Origin: an uncultured Collinsella sp.
Lineage (GTDB): Bacteria > Actinomycetota > Coriobacteriia > Coriobacteriales > Coriobacteriaceae
Length of the DNA stretch: 26,103 bases
NCBI GenBank assembly: GCA_934650975.1
Contig: CAKUFW010000024.1
Span: 1-26,103 of the forward strand
Reading direction: 5' to 3'
This document shows, in pieces, positions 14,503-22,522 of this stretch. The notes under the pieces are model-generated. The model was not told where the DNA came from and ran no database searches. It was given only the letters and a program-made list of their open reading frames with translations. The position numbers were made by a program, and so were the translations under genes. Every line of letters begins with the position of its first letter. Within the stretch, counting starts at the first letter, position 1.

Positions 14503-15468
14503 CTACGAGCGGCGCGGCTCGGGAGTCACGAGCTTATCGGGGCTCGCGCCCTCGGCATCCATCAGACTTGCGTAGCGAATCGACGGATCATCGTACGTTG
14601 CGTAATAGTAATTGCCCGTACGTGCACTAAAGCAGCCGGTGTAGATTGTCTTCTCGAACTTGCCATCGCCCATCCTGGACGCGCCCTCGATCATCACCAC
14701 GCCCTCGAGTGAACGGAACATACGGACGACGTTTTCGGCCTCGCTCTCTTTTTGCGGATAGTTGGCATTGAGATACGCCGCTTTTACAAAACGGCTCGGC
14801 GAATAGCAATCGCCCGGAATGCCGCGCATGCCGGCACCGGCTCCATAGGGCTTAAGCTCGGCGCCACGCCATGTCGCCGTCTGCGGAAAATCGCTTGTGG
14901 CGGTGATATAGGTGCGCAGGTTTTCCATATGCCACGGGAAGGTGGGCTGATTGGCAAGGGTGTCGACCGGATTGTCGTATACATGCAGGCCATCGGCCAT
15001 CATCTCGACCACGATGCTACGCTGGCTGTCGCCGATAATCCAATGGAGCAGCGACACGCCCAGGCCTTCGCCCGCCGATTTGACCACGATCGCCACGTCA
15101 CGCAGCGCCACCTCAACCTCATCGACCGTCGAAAACGTCGCGGCGACCCACAGGGGAAACTCGTAGGCCGCGATATTGGTCTTGCCATCAACCGGACCCT
15201 CGGCATACTCGGCATAACCCGGGAAATTGAGACCCGCCACGGCGAGACCCGCATCGTTGCCGCAATCGAAGAACATAGGGTAGTTCTTGTAATCGATGCA
15301 CATACCGATCACCGCGTGTGCCGCTGTCGTGTCGTCGATAAACGAATACGGAATATGGAACCCGCGTGGCATCACGCGAACCTGTTGGCCGTAGTCAAAA
15401 CTCCAGTCGAGGTTGCGGCCCAGATACATGTTGCCGGAATTATCGGTAAATCGAATGCTCGTACACAT
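14503..15468 (-). CDS. bsh: Choloylglycine hydrolase family; probable bile salt hydrolase
   Basis: 321 aa. ATG at 15468 follows AGGAGG with a 4-bp spacer; the longer frame to 15531 would bury the nucleophile. It is an N-terminal-nucleophile hydrolase that cuts the amide bond of glycine- or taurine-conjugated bile salts. After removal of Met1, Cys2 (MCTSIRF) is the nucleophile. The other catalytic residues of the family are all in place: Arg18 and Asp21 in GRNLDW, Asn81 in GLNFPGY, Asn173 in ANQPTF, Arg226 in SPSRFV. No signal peptide, so cytoplasmic. Length matches known enzymes (about 315-330 aa). The related penicillin V acylases share this core, so bile salt preference is inferred from family and likely gut habitat. 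It follows the altered deformylase gene but a terminator separates them. Confidence 0.9.
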   Translation of the reverse strand: MCTSIRFTDNSGNMYLGRNLDWSFDYGQQVRVMPRGFHIPYSFIDDTTAAHAVIGMCIDYKNYPMFFDCGNDAGLAVAGLNFPGYAEYAEGPVDGKTNIAAYEFPLWVAATFSTVDEVEVALRDVAIVVKSAGEGLGVSLLHWIIGDSQRSIVVEMMADGLHVYDNPVDTLANQPTFPWHMENLRTYITATSDFPQTATWRGAELKPYGAGAGMRGIPGDCYSPSRFVKAAYLNANYPQKESEAENVVRMFRSLEGVVMIEGASRMGDGKFEKTIYTGCFSARTGNYYYATYDDPSIRYASLMDAEGASPDKLVTPEPRRS

Positions 15469-15531
15469 AGCGCCTCCTAGCTTTACGTTCTTGCTAAGTT
15501 CATTGTCACCAAACAAAAAGGCGCTAAACAC

Positions 15532-15567
15532 AAAAGCCCGGACATGACAACAATGTCACGCCCGGGC
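15532..15567 (-). terminator. Intrinsic terminator of the second deformylase homologue
   Basis: On the minus strand GCCCGG and CCGGGC arms (plus 15562-15567 and 15536-15541) with an inner TGACA/TGTCA stem, then TTTTGTGTTT. It separates this gene from the downstream hydrolase. Confidence 0.82.
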
Positions 15568-15601
15568 CAAAAGCACAGGTTCAATCCCCGATCAAATCAC
15601 T

Positions 15602-16021
15602 CTAGACAAGTTTGCCGAGGCAGTGGTCGATCATATGCTGGACCATCTGCGCCTCGAAGCCGACGAAGTCCTGCTTGCGCTCGCGCATCTTGCCGTCGAC
15701 GATCACGTCATAAGCAACCTTGCACTTGATATAGCGCGTGGACTTGGTGATCTCCTCGTGCGTCAGGCAGCTCTCCTCCATCTTGCTGGCGCCCAGGCCA
15801 AACACCAGACGGGGATTGTAGAGCACATGGGGCTCGCCGGCATCGTCCAGGTAGACACAGACCTTCTTGGTGACGCCGATCTGGTTGGCGGCAAGGCAGC
15901 CGGCATCGTCGAGCGACTTGATGGTATCGATCAGGTCCTGGGCCACCGACTCGTCCTCGACGGTCGCGACCTCGCAACGCTGGGACAGAATAGCCTCGTC
16001 GTGGCAGAGCTCTTTAATCAT
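15602..16021 (-). CDS. Peptide deformylase-like protein lacking the catalytic glutamate
   Basis: 139 aa. ATG at 16021 is preceded by GGAGG with a 5-bp spacer, so an ATG four codons upstream (16033) is less likely; that one overlaps the ribosome binding site. Motif 1 is intact (CLAANQIG, Gln47). Motif 2 is ESCLT (usual EGCLS) with the metal ligand Cys85 kept. Motif 3 is QHMIDH: both metal-binding His (129, 133) are kept, but the essential Glu of HExxH is Met130. In known deformylases that Glu activates the water, so normal catalysis should be lost. It may bind metal or peptide without deformylating. It is similar in size to the homologue at 7899-8309 and shares its LAAN core. A possible -10 (TATACT, minus strand near 16056-16061) lies upstream. 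Confidence 0.85.
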   Translation of the reverse strand: MIKELCHDEAILSQRCEVATVEDESVAQDLIDTIKSLDDAGCLAANQIGVTKKVCVYLDDAGEPHVLYNPRLVFGLGASKMEESCLTHEEITKSTRYIKCKVAYDVIVDGKMRERKQDFVGFEAQMVQHMIDHCLGKLV

Positions 16022-16214
16022 ACGTTCCTCCATAGGGGTCGTTGTAACTGTTTAAGTATACGGTACCTACACATTTTCATACGGAAAATACCGCCCGTCT
16101 GCTACATTGCGCCGAACATCAACATGTGGGGAACAGCAAGGTCGTAAAGGCGATATAGTGGGTGAGTTCGTGTCAATCGGCCTAAACTCGGGGCCGAACA
16201 AGGAAAGGGTATGC
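16022..16214 (+). other. Divergent intergenic region upstream of the purine permease
   Basis: 193 bp. GATATA at about 16150-16155 is a possible -10 for the permease. Downstream, GTTCG (16166-16170) and CGAAC (16195-16199) bracket GGCC...GGCC, giving a modest leader hairpin. I looked for the conserved core of a purine riboswitch and did not find it. Confidence 0.4.
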
Positions 16215-17528
16215 ATGGACGAACTATTTCACGTCAGCGAGCGCAAGTCCACAATCGGGACCGAACTTCGTGCTGGACTGACAACGTTCCTGGCAATGGC
16301 CTACATCATTGCCGTCAACCCCGCGGTGCTCTCGGGCGCCGGCATCGATGCGGGAGCGCTCGCCTGCGCCACCTGCCTAGGCGCTGGCATCATGACCATC
16401 TGCATGGGCATCTTCGCTAACCGCCCGCTCGCCTGCGCGTCGGGCCTGGGCATCAACGCCATGATCGCGGGCATCACCACCACCATGTGCGGGGGTGACT
16501 GGCATGTGGCCATGAGCGTTATCTTCCTCGAGGGTGTCGTCATTCTGCTGCTCGTCCTGTGCGGCCTGCGCGAGGCCATCATGGACGCCATCCCCGTGGT
16601 CCTGCGCCACGCCATCTCGGTGGGTCTGGGCCTGTTCATCGCCATGATCGGCTTGTGCGACGCCGGCATCATCACCGCTGGCGCCGGTACGCTCGTCGGC
16701 CTGGGCGACATCGCCTCCCCCACCTTTATCGTCGGCATCATCTCCATCGTCGTGACGGTTGCCCTGGCTTCCCGCAACGTGCCGGGCTCGCTGCTCATCG
16801 GCATCATCGTCGCCGTTATCGCCGGTATCCCGCTGGGCGTCACCCATGCGCCCGAGGGCCTCATCGCACCGCTCGACTTCTCGACCTTTGGCGCCCCGTT
16901 TGCCAGCACCGCCGATGGCAACATGGCCATCGTGAAGGTTCTGACCGACCCGATGCTGCTCGTCGTTGCCTTCTCGCTGCTCATGAGCGACTTCTTCGAC
17001 ACCATGGGCACCGCGATGGCCGTCGCCAAGCAGGGCGAGTTCTTGACCGAGGACGGCAATGTCGAGGACATCCGCCCCATCCTGGTCGTTGACTCCGTTG
17101 CCGCCGCTGCCGGTGGCTTTATGGGCGTCTCTTCCATCACCACCTTCGTCGAGTCCACCTCCGGCGCCGCCGACGGTGGCCGCACGGGCCTCACCTCCGT
17201 CACCACCGGCGTGCTGTTTATCCTCGCCGCGTTCTTCTCCCCTGTCGTCTCCATCGTTTCCAGCGCTGCCACCTGCGGTGCCCTGGTCTACGTCGGTTAC
17301 CTCATGATGAGCGAGGCCTCCGAGATCGACTGGTCCGATGTCTCGCAGGGCTTCCCGGCGTTTATGATCGTCGCCGGCGTGCCCTTCACCTACTCCATCT
17401 CTGCCGGCATTGGCCTGGGCTTTATCGCCTACGTGGTCGTCGCGCTCTTTAAGGGCGAGGCCTCCAAGATCAAGCCGCTCATGTGGATTGCAGCCCTCGC
17501 CTTCCTCGTCTACTTCTTTGTGGCGTAA
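16215..17528 (+). CDS. NCS2-family purine permease, AzgA/PbuG type
   Basis: 437 aa. ATG at 16215 has AGGAAAGG (16201-16208) upstream; the frame is open to 16107 without support. It has about 13 hydrophobic segments. Family motifs: TTFLAMAYIIAVNPAVL (about 20-36), SGLGINAMIAG, SDFFDTMGT (about 259-267), SSITTFVESTSGAADGGRTG (about 310-330) and PFTYSISAGIGLGF. AzgA/PbuG proteins take up adenine, guanine or hypoxanthine with protons. The exact purine cannot be read. It is distinct from the UraA-type permease at 22523-23857. It stands alone with its own terminator, divergent from the deformylase-like gene. Confidence 0.93.
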   Translation: MDELFHVSERKSTIGTELRAGLTTFLAMAYIIAVNPAVLSGAGIDAGALACATCLGAGIMTICMGIFANRPLACASGLGINAMIAGITTTMCGGDWHVAMSVIFLEGVVILLLVLCGLREAIMDAIPVVLRHAISVGLGLFIAMIGLCDAGIITAGAGTLVGLGDIASPTFIVGIISIVVTVALASRNVPGSLLIGIIVAVIAGIPLGVTHAPEGLIAPLDFSTFGAPFASTADGNMAIVKVLTDPMLLVVAFSLLMSDFFDTMGTAMAVAKQGEFLTEDGNVEDIRPILVVDSVAAAAGGFMGVSSITTFVESTSGAADGGRTGLTSVTTGVLFILAAFFSPVVSIVSSAATCGALVYVGYLMMSEASEIDWSDVSQGFPAFMIVAGVPFTYSISAGIGLGFIAYVVVALFKGEASKIKPLMWIAALAFLVYFFVA

Positions 17529-17554
17529 CGGCAAAGCTGTCAAAGCAGAGCGCC

Positions 17555-17595
17555 AAAGCGCGGAGTCGCAGCAAGCGGCTCCGCGCTTTTCTTTT
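17555..17595 (+). terminator. Intrinsic terminator after the purine permease
   Basis: AAAGCGCGGAGTCGC (17555-17569) pairs with GCGGCTCCGCGCTTT (17575-17589), with one G-T pair, then TTTTCTTTT. The same hairpin recurs, with a decayed T tract, at 19653-19673 ahead of the second surface-protein gene. Confidence 0.9.
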
Positions 17596-17662
17596 AAAGC
17601 CAGGCAACGCATAGGCGCACGATGGATTGCTTCCCGAGTTTTGGACATTTTGCCCTCCAAAC

Positions 17663-17696
17663 GGCACTACCGCCAGCTATATCCTGCAGATACGCT
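17663..17696 (+). promoter_or_regulatory. Shared upstream element, copy 1
   Basis: GGCACTA (17663-17669), 21 bp, TACGCT (17691-17696), which lies 45 bp before the ATG. TGCC (17651-17654) upstream forms an inverted pair with GGCA. The same spacing is found ahead of the other two family members. Confidence 0.5.
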
Positions 17697-17735
17697 GGAT
17701 GTAGTCGCATAGGCCCTATGAGGATGGGAGTAACC

Positions 17736-19526
17736 ATGGCCGCCTTGTTCACGACCCCCAAGCGCAATGACAATACCTCAGGAGCCCATTTTGCCGAGCC
17801 CGACGCGCGCCGTCGCGCGTTGCTCGCGCACGGCAGCTGGCGCCGCGTGACGAGCCGCATCGTCGTGGGCGCCGTGTGCGCGCTCACGGTGAGCTCGCTG
17901 CTCATGCCGAGCGTCTCGCTCGCGGCCGAGTGGGTGGACGTCGATGGCGTTCGCCACGAAGCGGCCGCGGGTCCCACGGGAGACGCCGCCGGCACCTGGT
18001 CGTGGAACGGCGCCGACGACATGAAGCTCAACGGCTATAACGGCGGCGCGATTACGGCTGCGGGCAAGCTCAACATTGCCTACGAGGGTACCAACACCGT
18101 GGAAACAGAGCCCGATTACACCGGTGCCGCCATCAAGGCGAAGGACGGCACTAACCAGAAAGCAGAGTTGAACATAACGAGCTCGAATAGCACGGATGAG
18201 CTCAATGTGACAGCCGAGGCAGACGCGATTAAATCCACGGGCGATCTCTCCATTTCAGGTCCAGGCACCGTTAACACCACAAGTACCACTTCCGACGGAA
18301 TTGAGGCAAAGGGCGATCTCTCTATCACGGGCTCGGGCACCGTGAATGCAACGGGCGGTACCGAAGGCATCCAATCCAAGGGCAAGACCACCATCGATTC
18401 CTCTGGCACGGTGATCGCTAAAGGAAGCGAAGGTTACGGCATCGCCGCGGGCAGTGACCTGATCATCAAAGGCGGTGGCAAGGTAGAAGCAAGCTCGATA
18501 GAAGAAGCGGCGATTTGGGCTGACGACGGCATTAACATCTCGGACGGCAGCCAGGTCAAGGCGAGCTCCGAGGGAGATCTAGCCGTCAACGCTGAGGGCA
18601 GTCTCGCGGTCACGAACGCATCCCTTAACGCAAGCGGTGTTGAGTATGGCGTCTATGGCCGCAAGGGCATCACGCTCGACCACGCGACCGTGACGGTCCG
18701 TGCAAGCGCGGGCGGCGGCTGGCAAACTATCGCTCTCATCACCGACGAGGACGATATCGTCATCAAGAATGACTCCATCGTGGACGCGCTCGCAGAAGGC
18801 GGGTTCTCGGCTGCTATCGCCAGCAGAAACTACAACCCTGGCGAGTCAGGCGGCCACATCTACATCAGCGACTCCGTTGTTAAGGCTATAGCCCGCTATA
18901 TCGAGACCGGTGGCGATGGCCCCGATCACTACAGCAACGACCAAAGCGGCGGGGTCATTCCTGAGCCTAGGGGTCTGAACATCGGTATCTTCGCCCAGAC
19001 CTACGAGGGCATCACGCCCGCGAGTATCTCGATCGTCCGCAGCAAGGTCACGGCCGAGGGAGACACGGCGGCAATCTTCGCTCTTGCCATAAGCGAGGAC
19101 GGCAAGGCGATCGGCACCATCGAGATCGAAGACGCTCCCATCCAGACGCCCGGAGGCGGCAAGATCATTAACTATCGCTACGAAGAAGAGTACGGCCCCA
19201 GCATCTCCTACGAGGCAGGTCAAACCATCGGCACGGGCGATGCTGTGATCGACTCCCCCTATGACGCCGCTGTCGCCAAGAGCGCGGTCATCGTGCCTCC
19301 CGAGGAGATCAAACCCGAGGAAAAGTCCGGCGAGACCAAGTCCGAGGGTTCCAAGTCCGAGGGCACGAAGACGACCAAGACCGTTGCAGTTGCAACCACG
19401 GGAGCCAAGACCACCGGCAAGCTCGCGGCAACCGGCGACGTCTCGAGCGCGGCCATCATAGCGACCGCCCTTGCAGGAACAGCCGCCATCGCCGCCGGCG
19501 CCGTGGTGAGCCGCAAGCGCTCATAG
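17736..19526 (+). CDS. Sortase-anchored, repeat-rich surface protein (carbohydrate-binding/beta-helix-like), paralogue 1
   Basis: 596 aa. ATG at 17736 has GGGAG (17726-17730) 5 bp upstream; the longer open frame to 17622 reflects conserved leader DNA. Residues 1-41 form a hydrophilic pre-signal segment ending in SWRRVTSR, then a hydrophobic stretch (42-64) with cleavage likely after SLAA. From about 80 to 340 there are repeated short units of the form GDLSITGSGTVNATGG...GIQSKG, about 20-24 residues each, as in right-handed beta-helix / Cthe_2159-like (DUF4353) carbohydrate-binding domains. A Lys/Glu/Thr-rich linker follows (about 515-562), then LAATG (563-567), a hydrophobic helix and RKRS. 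LAxTG is the class E sortase signal. A cell-wall protein of unknown ligand. It is the first of a tandem pair. Confidence 0.88.
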   Translation: MAALFTTPKRNDNTSGAHFAEPDARRRALLAHGSWRRVTSRIVVGAVCALTVSSLLMPSVSLAAEWVDVDGVRHEAAAGPTGDAAGTWSWNGADDMKLNGYNGGAITAAGKLNIAYEGTNTVETEPDYTGAAIKAKDGTNQKAELNITSSNSTDELNVTAEADAIKSTGDLSISGPGTVNTTSTTSDGIEAKGDLSITGSGTVNATGGTEGIQSKGKTTIDSSGTVIAKGSEGYGIAAGSDLIIKGGGKVEASSIEEAAIWADDGINISDGSQVKASSEGDLAVNAEGSLAVTNASLNASGVEYGVYGRKGITLDHATVTVRASAGGGWQTIALITDEDDIVIKNDSIVDALAEGGFSAAIASRNYNPGESGGHIYISDSVVKAIARYIETGGDGPDHYSNDQSGGVIPEPRGLNIGIFAQTYEGITPASISIVRSKVTAEGDTAAIFALAISEDGKAIGTIEIEDAPIQTPGGGKIINYRYEEEYGPSISYEAGQTIGTGDAVIDSPYDAAVAKSAVIVPPEEIKPEEKSGETKSEGSKSEGTKTTKTVAVATTGAKTTGKLAATGDVSSAAIIATALAGTAAIAAGAVVSRKRS

Positions 19527-19586
19527 ACGCCCTTCATACACGGCCTGGCGCTTTTAAAGCCGCCTAGTCCGCACACCATTTAGCAG

Positions 19587-19626
19587 CGCCACCGCCAAGC
19601 TCCCATCCGGCGGTGGCGTTCCTGTT
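19587..19626 (+). terminator. Terminator of surface-protein paralogue 1
   Basis: CGCCACCGCC (19587-19596) pairs with GGCGGTGGCG (19609-19618), then TTCCTGTTT. The T run is weak. It is the homologue of 21653-21684. Confidence 0.7.
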
Positions 19627-19652
19627 TGCGGCCGCCGGGCACGTACGCGAAC

Positions 19653-19673
19653 GGAGCCGCATTGGACGGCTCC
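19653..19673 (+). repeat. Decayed duplicate of the permease terminator hairpin
   Basis: GGAGCCG (19653-19659) and CGGCTCC (19667-19673), followed by GCGCTTGTCTATTT. It aligns with the hairpin at 17561-17595, but the T tract is interrupted. It marks the left edge of duplication unit 2. Confidence 0.6.
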
Positions 19674-19755
19674 GCGCTTGTCTATTTAAAGCCGAGCCAC
19701 GTGTAGGCGCGCGATTTAATTCTTCCCAGGTTTTTGGACATTTTGCCCTCCAAAC

Positions 19756-19789
19756 GGCACTACCGCCCGCCGCATCCTGCAGATACGCT
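19756..19789 (+). promoter_or_regulatory. Shared upstream element, copy 2
   Basis: GGCACTA (19756-19762), 21 bp, TACGCT (19784-19789), 45 bp from TACGCT to the ATG, identical in layout to copy 1. Confidence 0.5.
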
Positions 19790-19828
19790 GGATACAGTCG
19801 CATAGGCCCAATGAGGATGGGAGCAACC

Positions 19829-21592
19829 ATGGCCGCCTTGTTCACGACCCCCAAGCGCAATGACAACACCTCAGGAGCCCATTTTGCCGAGCCCGACGCT
19901 CGCCGTCACACGCTGCTCGCACACGACAGCTGGCGTCGCGTGACGCGCCGCATCGTCGTGGGCGCCGTATGCGCGCTCACGGTAAGCTCGCTGCTCATGC
20001 CGAGCGTCTCGCTTGCCGCCGAGTGGGTAGAAGTCGGCGGGGCCCGGTATGGCACCGCAGCAGGCGACGAGGCCGGCACCTGGTCATGGGATGGCGCCGA
20101 CGACATGAAGCTCAACGGCTATGACGGCGGCGCGATCGAGGCCGCGGGCAAGCTCAACGTCAGTTACTCGGGCAACAACACCGTCACCAACGACGACGGC
20201 AGCGGCATCCTGGTCTCGAATGGCGCGAACGAAAAAGCCGAGCTCAATATCCAGGGTGGCGCATCCGACACACTCAGCGTGACGTCTTCTAGCGACGCCA
20301 TCATGTCCGATGGTGACATCAACATCGACGGAGCGGGAACCGTCAACGCCACGAGCACCGAGGGCGACGCTATCGATGCCAAGGGCGGTCTCACCATCAA
20401 AGGTTCTGGCAACGTCAATGCCACGGGCGAATCGAATGGTATCAGGGCACACGACGACATCACGATTGACAACAGCGGCGCCATCGCCGCCAAGGCTACC
20501 AGGAATCTGGGCATCAATGCTCATAATAGCCTCGCCATCAAGGGCGGCGGCAAGGTCGAGGCACGCTCTATCGATGACATTGCGATTTGGGCCGACGGCA
20601 CCATCAACATCTCGGGCGGCAGCCAGGTCAAGGCGAACTCTGAGGAATACAGCGCCGTCATTGCCACGTACAAGCTCACGGTCATGAACGCCTCCCTTAA
20701 CGCAAGTGGTGCTATATATGGCGTCTATGCCTTGGGGGGCGTTGCGTTCGATCACGCGACCGTGACCGTCCGCGCAAGCGCGGACGGTGGCCAAGCTACC
20801 GCACTCTTCACGAACTGGGATGACATCGTCATCAAGAACGGCTCCATCGTGGACGCGTTCGCAGAAGGCAGGTTCTCGGTTGCAATCTCCACCGGAAACT
20901 ATCACCCCAACGGAACTGGTGGCCATATCTACATCAGTGATTCTGTTGTCAAGGCTATAGCCCGTTATGTCGAGTCCGGTAACGACGGCCCCGATCACTA
21001 CAGCAACGACCAAAGCGGCGAGGTCATCCCCGAGCATAGAGGTACGAACCTTGGCATCTTCGCCCAGACCGAGAAGGGCATCACGCCCGCGACCATCTCG
21101 ATCGTCCGCAGCAAGGTCTCGGCCGAGGGAGACACGGCGGCAATCTTCGCCCTCGCCCTAAGCGCCGACGGCGAGGCGATCGGCGCTATCGAAATCGAAG
21201 ACGCTCTCATCCAGACGCCCGCAGGCGGCAAAGTCATTGACTATCGCAACGAGGAAGAGCTCAACGGCGGCATCGGCTACGAGGCTGGTCAGACCATCGG
21301 CACGGGCAATGCCACGATCGACTCTCCCTACGATGCAGCCGTCGCCAAGAGCACGGTCATCGCGCCGCCCGAGGAGGCCAAGCCCGAGGAGAAGCCTGGC
21401 GAGACCAAGCCGGGTTCCAAGTCCAAGGACACGAAGACGACCAAGACCGTCGCGGTTGCAACTACGGGCGTCAAAGCCACCGGCAAGCTCGCGGCGACCG
21501 GCGACGCCTCGAACGCAGCCATCGCGGCAGCCGCCTTTGCGGGAACAGCCGCCATCGCCGCAGGCGCCGTGGTGAGCCGCAAGCGCTCATAG
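19829..21592 (+). CDS. Sortase-anchored, repeat-rich surface protein, paralogue 2
   Basis: 587 aa. ATG at 19829 has GGGAG (19819-19823) 5 bp upstream. The first 64 residues are almost identical to paralogue 1, including SWRRVTRR and the hydrophobic signal. The repeat region has the same architecture but differs in sequence (for example GDINIDGAGTVNATSTEGD, then GLTIKGSGNVNATG). A non-repeat part (about 300-500) is closely similar, with HIYISDSVVKAIARY and FAQTEKGITPATISIVRSKV. The Pro/Glu/Lys linker is shorter (EEAKPEEKPGETKPGSKSKD). LAATG is at 554-558, followed by a hydrophobic helix and RKRS. It is expected on the cell wall through a class E sortase, which is not encoded in this window. 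Nine residues shorter than paralogue 1. Confidence 0.88.
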   Translation: MAALFTTPKRNDNTSGAHFAEPDARRHTLLAHDSWRRVTRRIVVGAVCALTVSSLLMPSVSLAAEWVEVGGARYGTAAGDEAGTWSWDGADDMKLNGYDGGAIEAAGKLNVSYSGNNTVTNDDGSGILVSNGANEKAELNIQGGASDTLSVTSSSDAIMSDGDINIDGAGTVNATSTEGDAIDAKGGLTIKGSGNVNATGESNGIRAHDDITIDNSGAIAAKATRNLGINAHNSLAIKGGGKVEARSIDDIAIWADGTINISGGSQVKANSEEYSAVIATYKLTVMNASLNASGAIYGVYALGGVAFDHATVTVRASADGGQATALFTNWDDIVIKNGSIVDAFAEGRFSVAISTGNYHPNGTGGHIYISDSVVKAIARYVESGNDGPDHYSNDQSGEVIPEHRGTNLGIFAQTEKGITPATISIVRSKVSAEGDTAAIFALALSADGEAIGAIEIEDALIQTPAGGKVIDYRNEEELNGGIGYEAGQTIGTGNATIDSPYDAAVAKSTVIAPPEEAKPEEKPGETKPGSKSKDTKTTKTVAVATTGVKATGKLAATGDASNAAIAAAAFAGTAAIAAGAVVSRKRS

Positions 21593-21652
21593 ACGCCCTT
21601 CATACACGAACCGACACTTTTAAAGCCGCCTAGTCCGCGCACCGTTTAGCAA

Positions 21653-21684
21653 CGCCACCGCCGAGCTCCCCTCCGGCGGTGGCG
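21653..21684 (+). terminator. Terminator of surface-protein paralogue 2
   Basis: CGCCACCGCCG (21653-21663) pairs with CGGCGGTGGCG (21674-21684), followed by CTTCCTGTTT. Stable stem, weak T run. Confidence 0.7.
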
Positions 21685-21798
21685 CTTCCTGTTTGCGCCC
21701 GCACGACGCGCGCGAATGTTCTTGATGCTACCCAACCGGTATACGCTGGCGTGCGACAATTGGAACTGCCGATATCACAACACTGAGAGAAGCCCGTC

Positions 21799-22461
21799 AT
21801 GGAAGCGCAAAAGCAGATAACCGTTCATTCGGAGCATACGGAAAGCGCACCCGTCATTTACCTCCCCGTGGTCATGGGCGACGGTAGTGATGTTTATTAC
21901 CGCTGCCGAGAGCTCGACTGCCCACCATTCACCCTTGTCGCCATTGGCGGCCTCAACTGGAATCGCGAGCTGAGTCCCTGGGCATGCGACGGGACCGTAC
22001 GCGATGCCGAGCCTTTCGGCGGCCAAGCTGCCGGTTTTCTTGATGAGCTGCTGAATCAGATAATCCCCCAGGTCGAGTCGTCGCTTCCCCAGCCGCCCAC
22101 CTGGCGTGGCATTGCCGGTTACTCGCTGGCAGGCCTCTTTGCACTTTGGTCCCTCTGGCAAACCGATGCCTTTGACCACGCAGCGAGCGCATCGGGGTCG
22201 CTGTGGTTTCCCAACTTTGTCGATCGTGCCAGCACAGCACCGTTTGCCGGCAGCCCGCAAGCCGTCTACCTGTCACTCGGAAAAAAGGAAACCAAGACGC
22301 CCAACCGCATGATGCGACACGTGCTCGACGACACGCGCGCGATGGAAGAGTTGCTCATCGAGCGTGACATTCCAACAACGCTGGAGCTCAACCCCGGTAA
22401 TCACTTTGCCCAAACCGACTTGCGCATGGCCCGCGGCATTCACTGGATACTGACGCATTAG
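21799..22461 (+). CDS. Alpha/beta-hydrolase, putative esterase family
   Basis: 220 aa. ATG at 21799; the GAGAGAAG upstream is only a modest ribosome binding site. The nucleophile elbow is GYSLAG (107-112) with Ser109, preceded by WRGIA. His202 in GNHF is the likely catalytic His. The acid residue is not certain. The N-terminal part (FTLVAIGGLNWNRELSPW, then a GGQAAGFLDELL segment) and the overall size fit the enterochelin-esterase/EstD-like putative esterase family (PF00756). No signal peptide, so probably cytoplasmic. Substrate unknown; siderophore, acyl or acetyl esters are all possible. It stands alone and is convergent with uraA. TACGCT appears about 60 bp upstream (21754-21759) as a possible -10. 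Confidence 0.82.
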   Translation: MEAQKQITVHSEHTESAPVIYLPVVMGDGSDVYYRCRELDCPPFTLVAIGGLNWNRELSPWACDGTVRDAEPFGGQAAGFLDELLNQIIPQVESSLPQPPTWRGIAGYSLAGLFALWSLWQTDAFDHAASASGSLWFPNFVDRASTAPFAGSPQAVYLSLGKKETKTPNRMMRHVLDDTRAMEELLIERDIPTTLELNPGNHFAQTDLRMARGIHWILTH

Positions 22462-22506
22462 AAATGGTGCCCACGCGCATATACGCATGGGCACCATTTC
22501 TTGTTT
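22462..22506. terminator. Bidirectional terminator between the esterase and uraA
   Basis: AAATGGTGCCCA (22462-22473) pairs with TGGGCACCATTT (22488-22499); GCG/CGC extends it inside. CTTGTTTT follows on the plus strand. The stem starts right after the esterase stop codon. Confidence 0.88.
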
Positions 22507-22522
22507 TAGCTAAACGCAGCCG

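Larger units (their letters stand above)
17561..21690 (+). repeat. Tandem duplication of a complete surface-protein transcription unit (about 2.05 kb each)
   Basis: Unit 1 (about 17561-19650) and unit 2 (about 19651-21690) match in order: CGGAGYCGC hairpin, TTTAAAGCC, a leader beginning TTTTGGACATTTTGCCC that is nearly identical for about 95 bp, the gene, CGCCCTTCATACACG, TTTTAAAGCCGCCTAGTCC and a GCCACCGCC/GGCGGTGGC terminator. Both ends of the genes are most conserved; the middle has diverged. Confidence 0.85.

Noticed and set aside
16022..16214. Purine riboswitch before the AzgA/PbuG-type permease
   Set aside because: No three-way-junction core or conserved loop sequences were seen.
17622..17735. 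In-frame upstream extension of the surface-protein gene (also at 19613-19828)
   Set aside because: The extension is open in both copies because the leader DNA was duplicated; the GGGAG site, signal peptide position and the third paralogue support the downstream ATG.
17930..21600. Possible CRISPR-like or satellite array
   Set aside because: The periodicity is protein-level (about 20-24 aa units) within open reading frames; there are no identical direct repeats with unique spacers.
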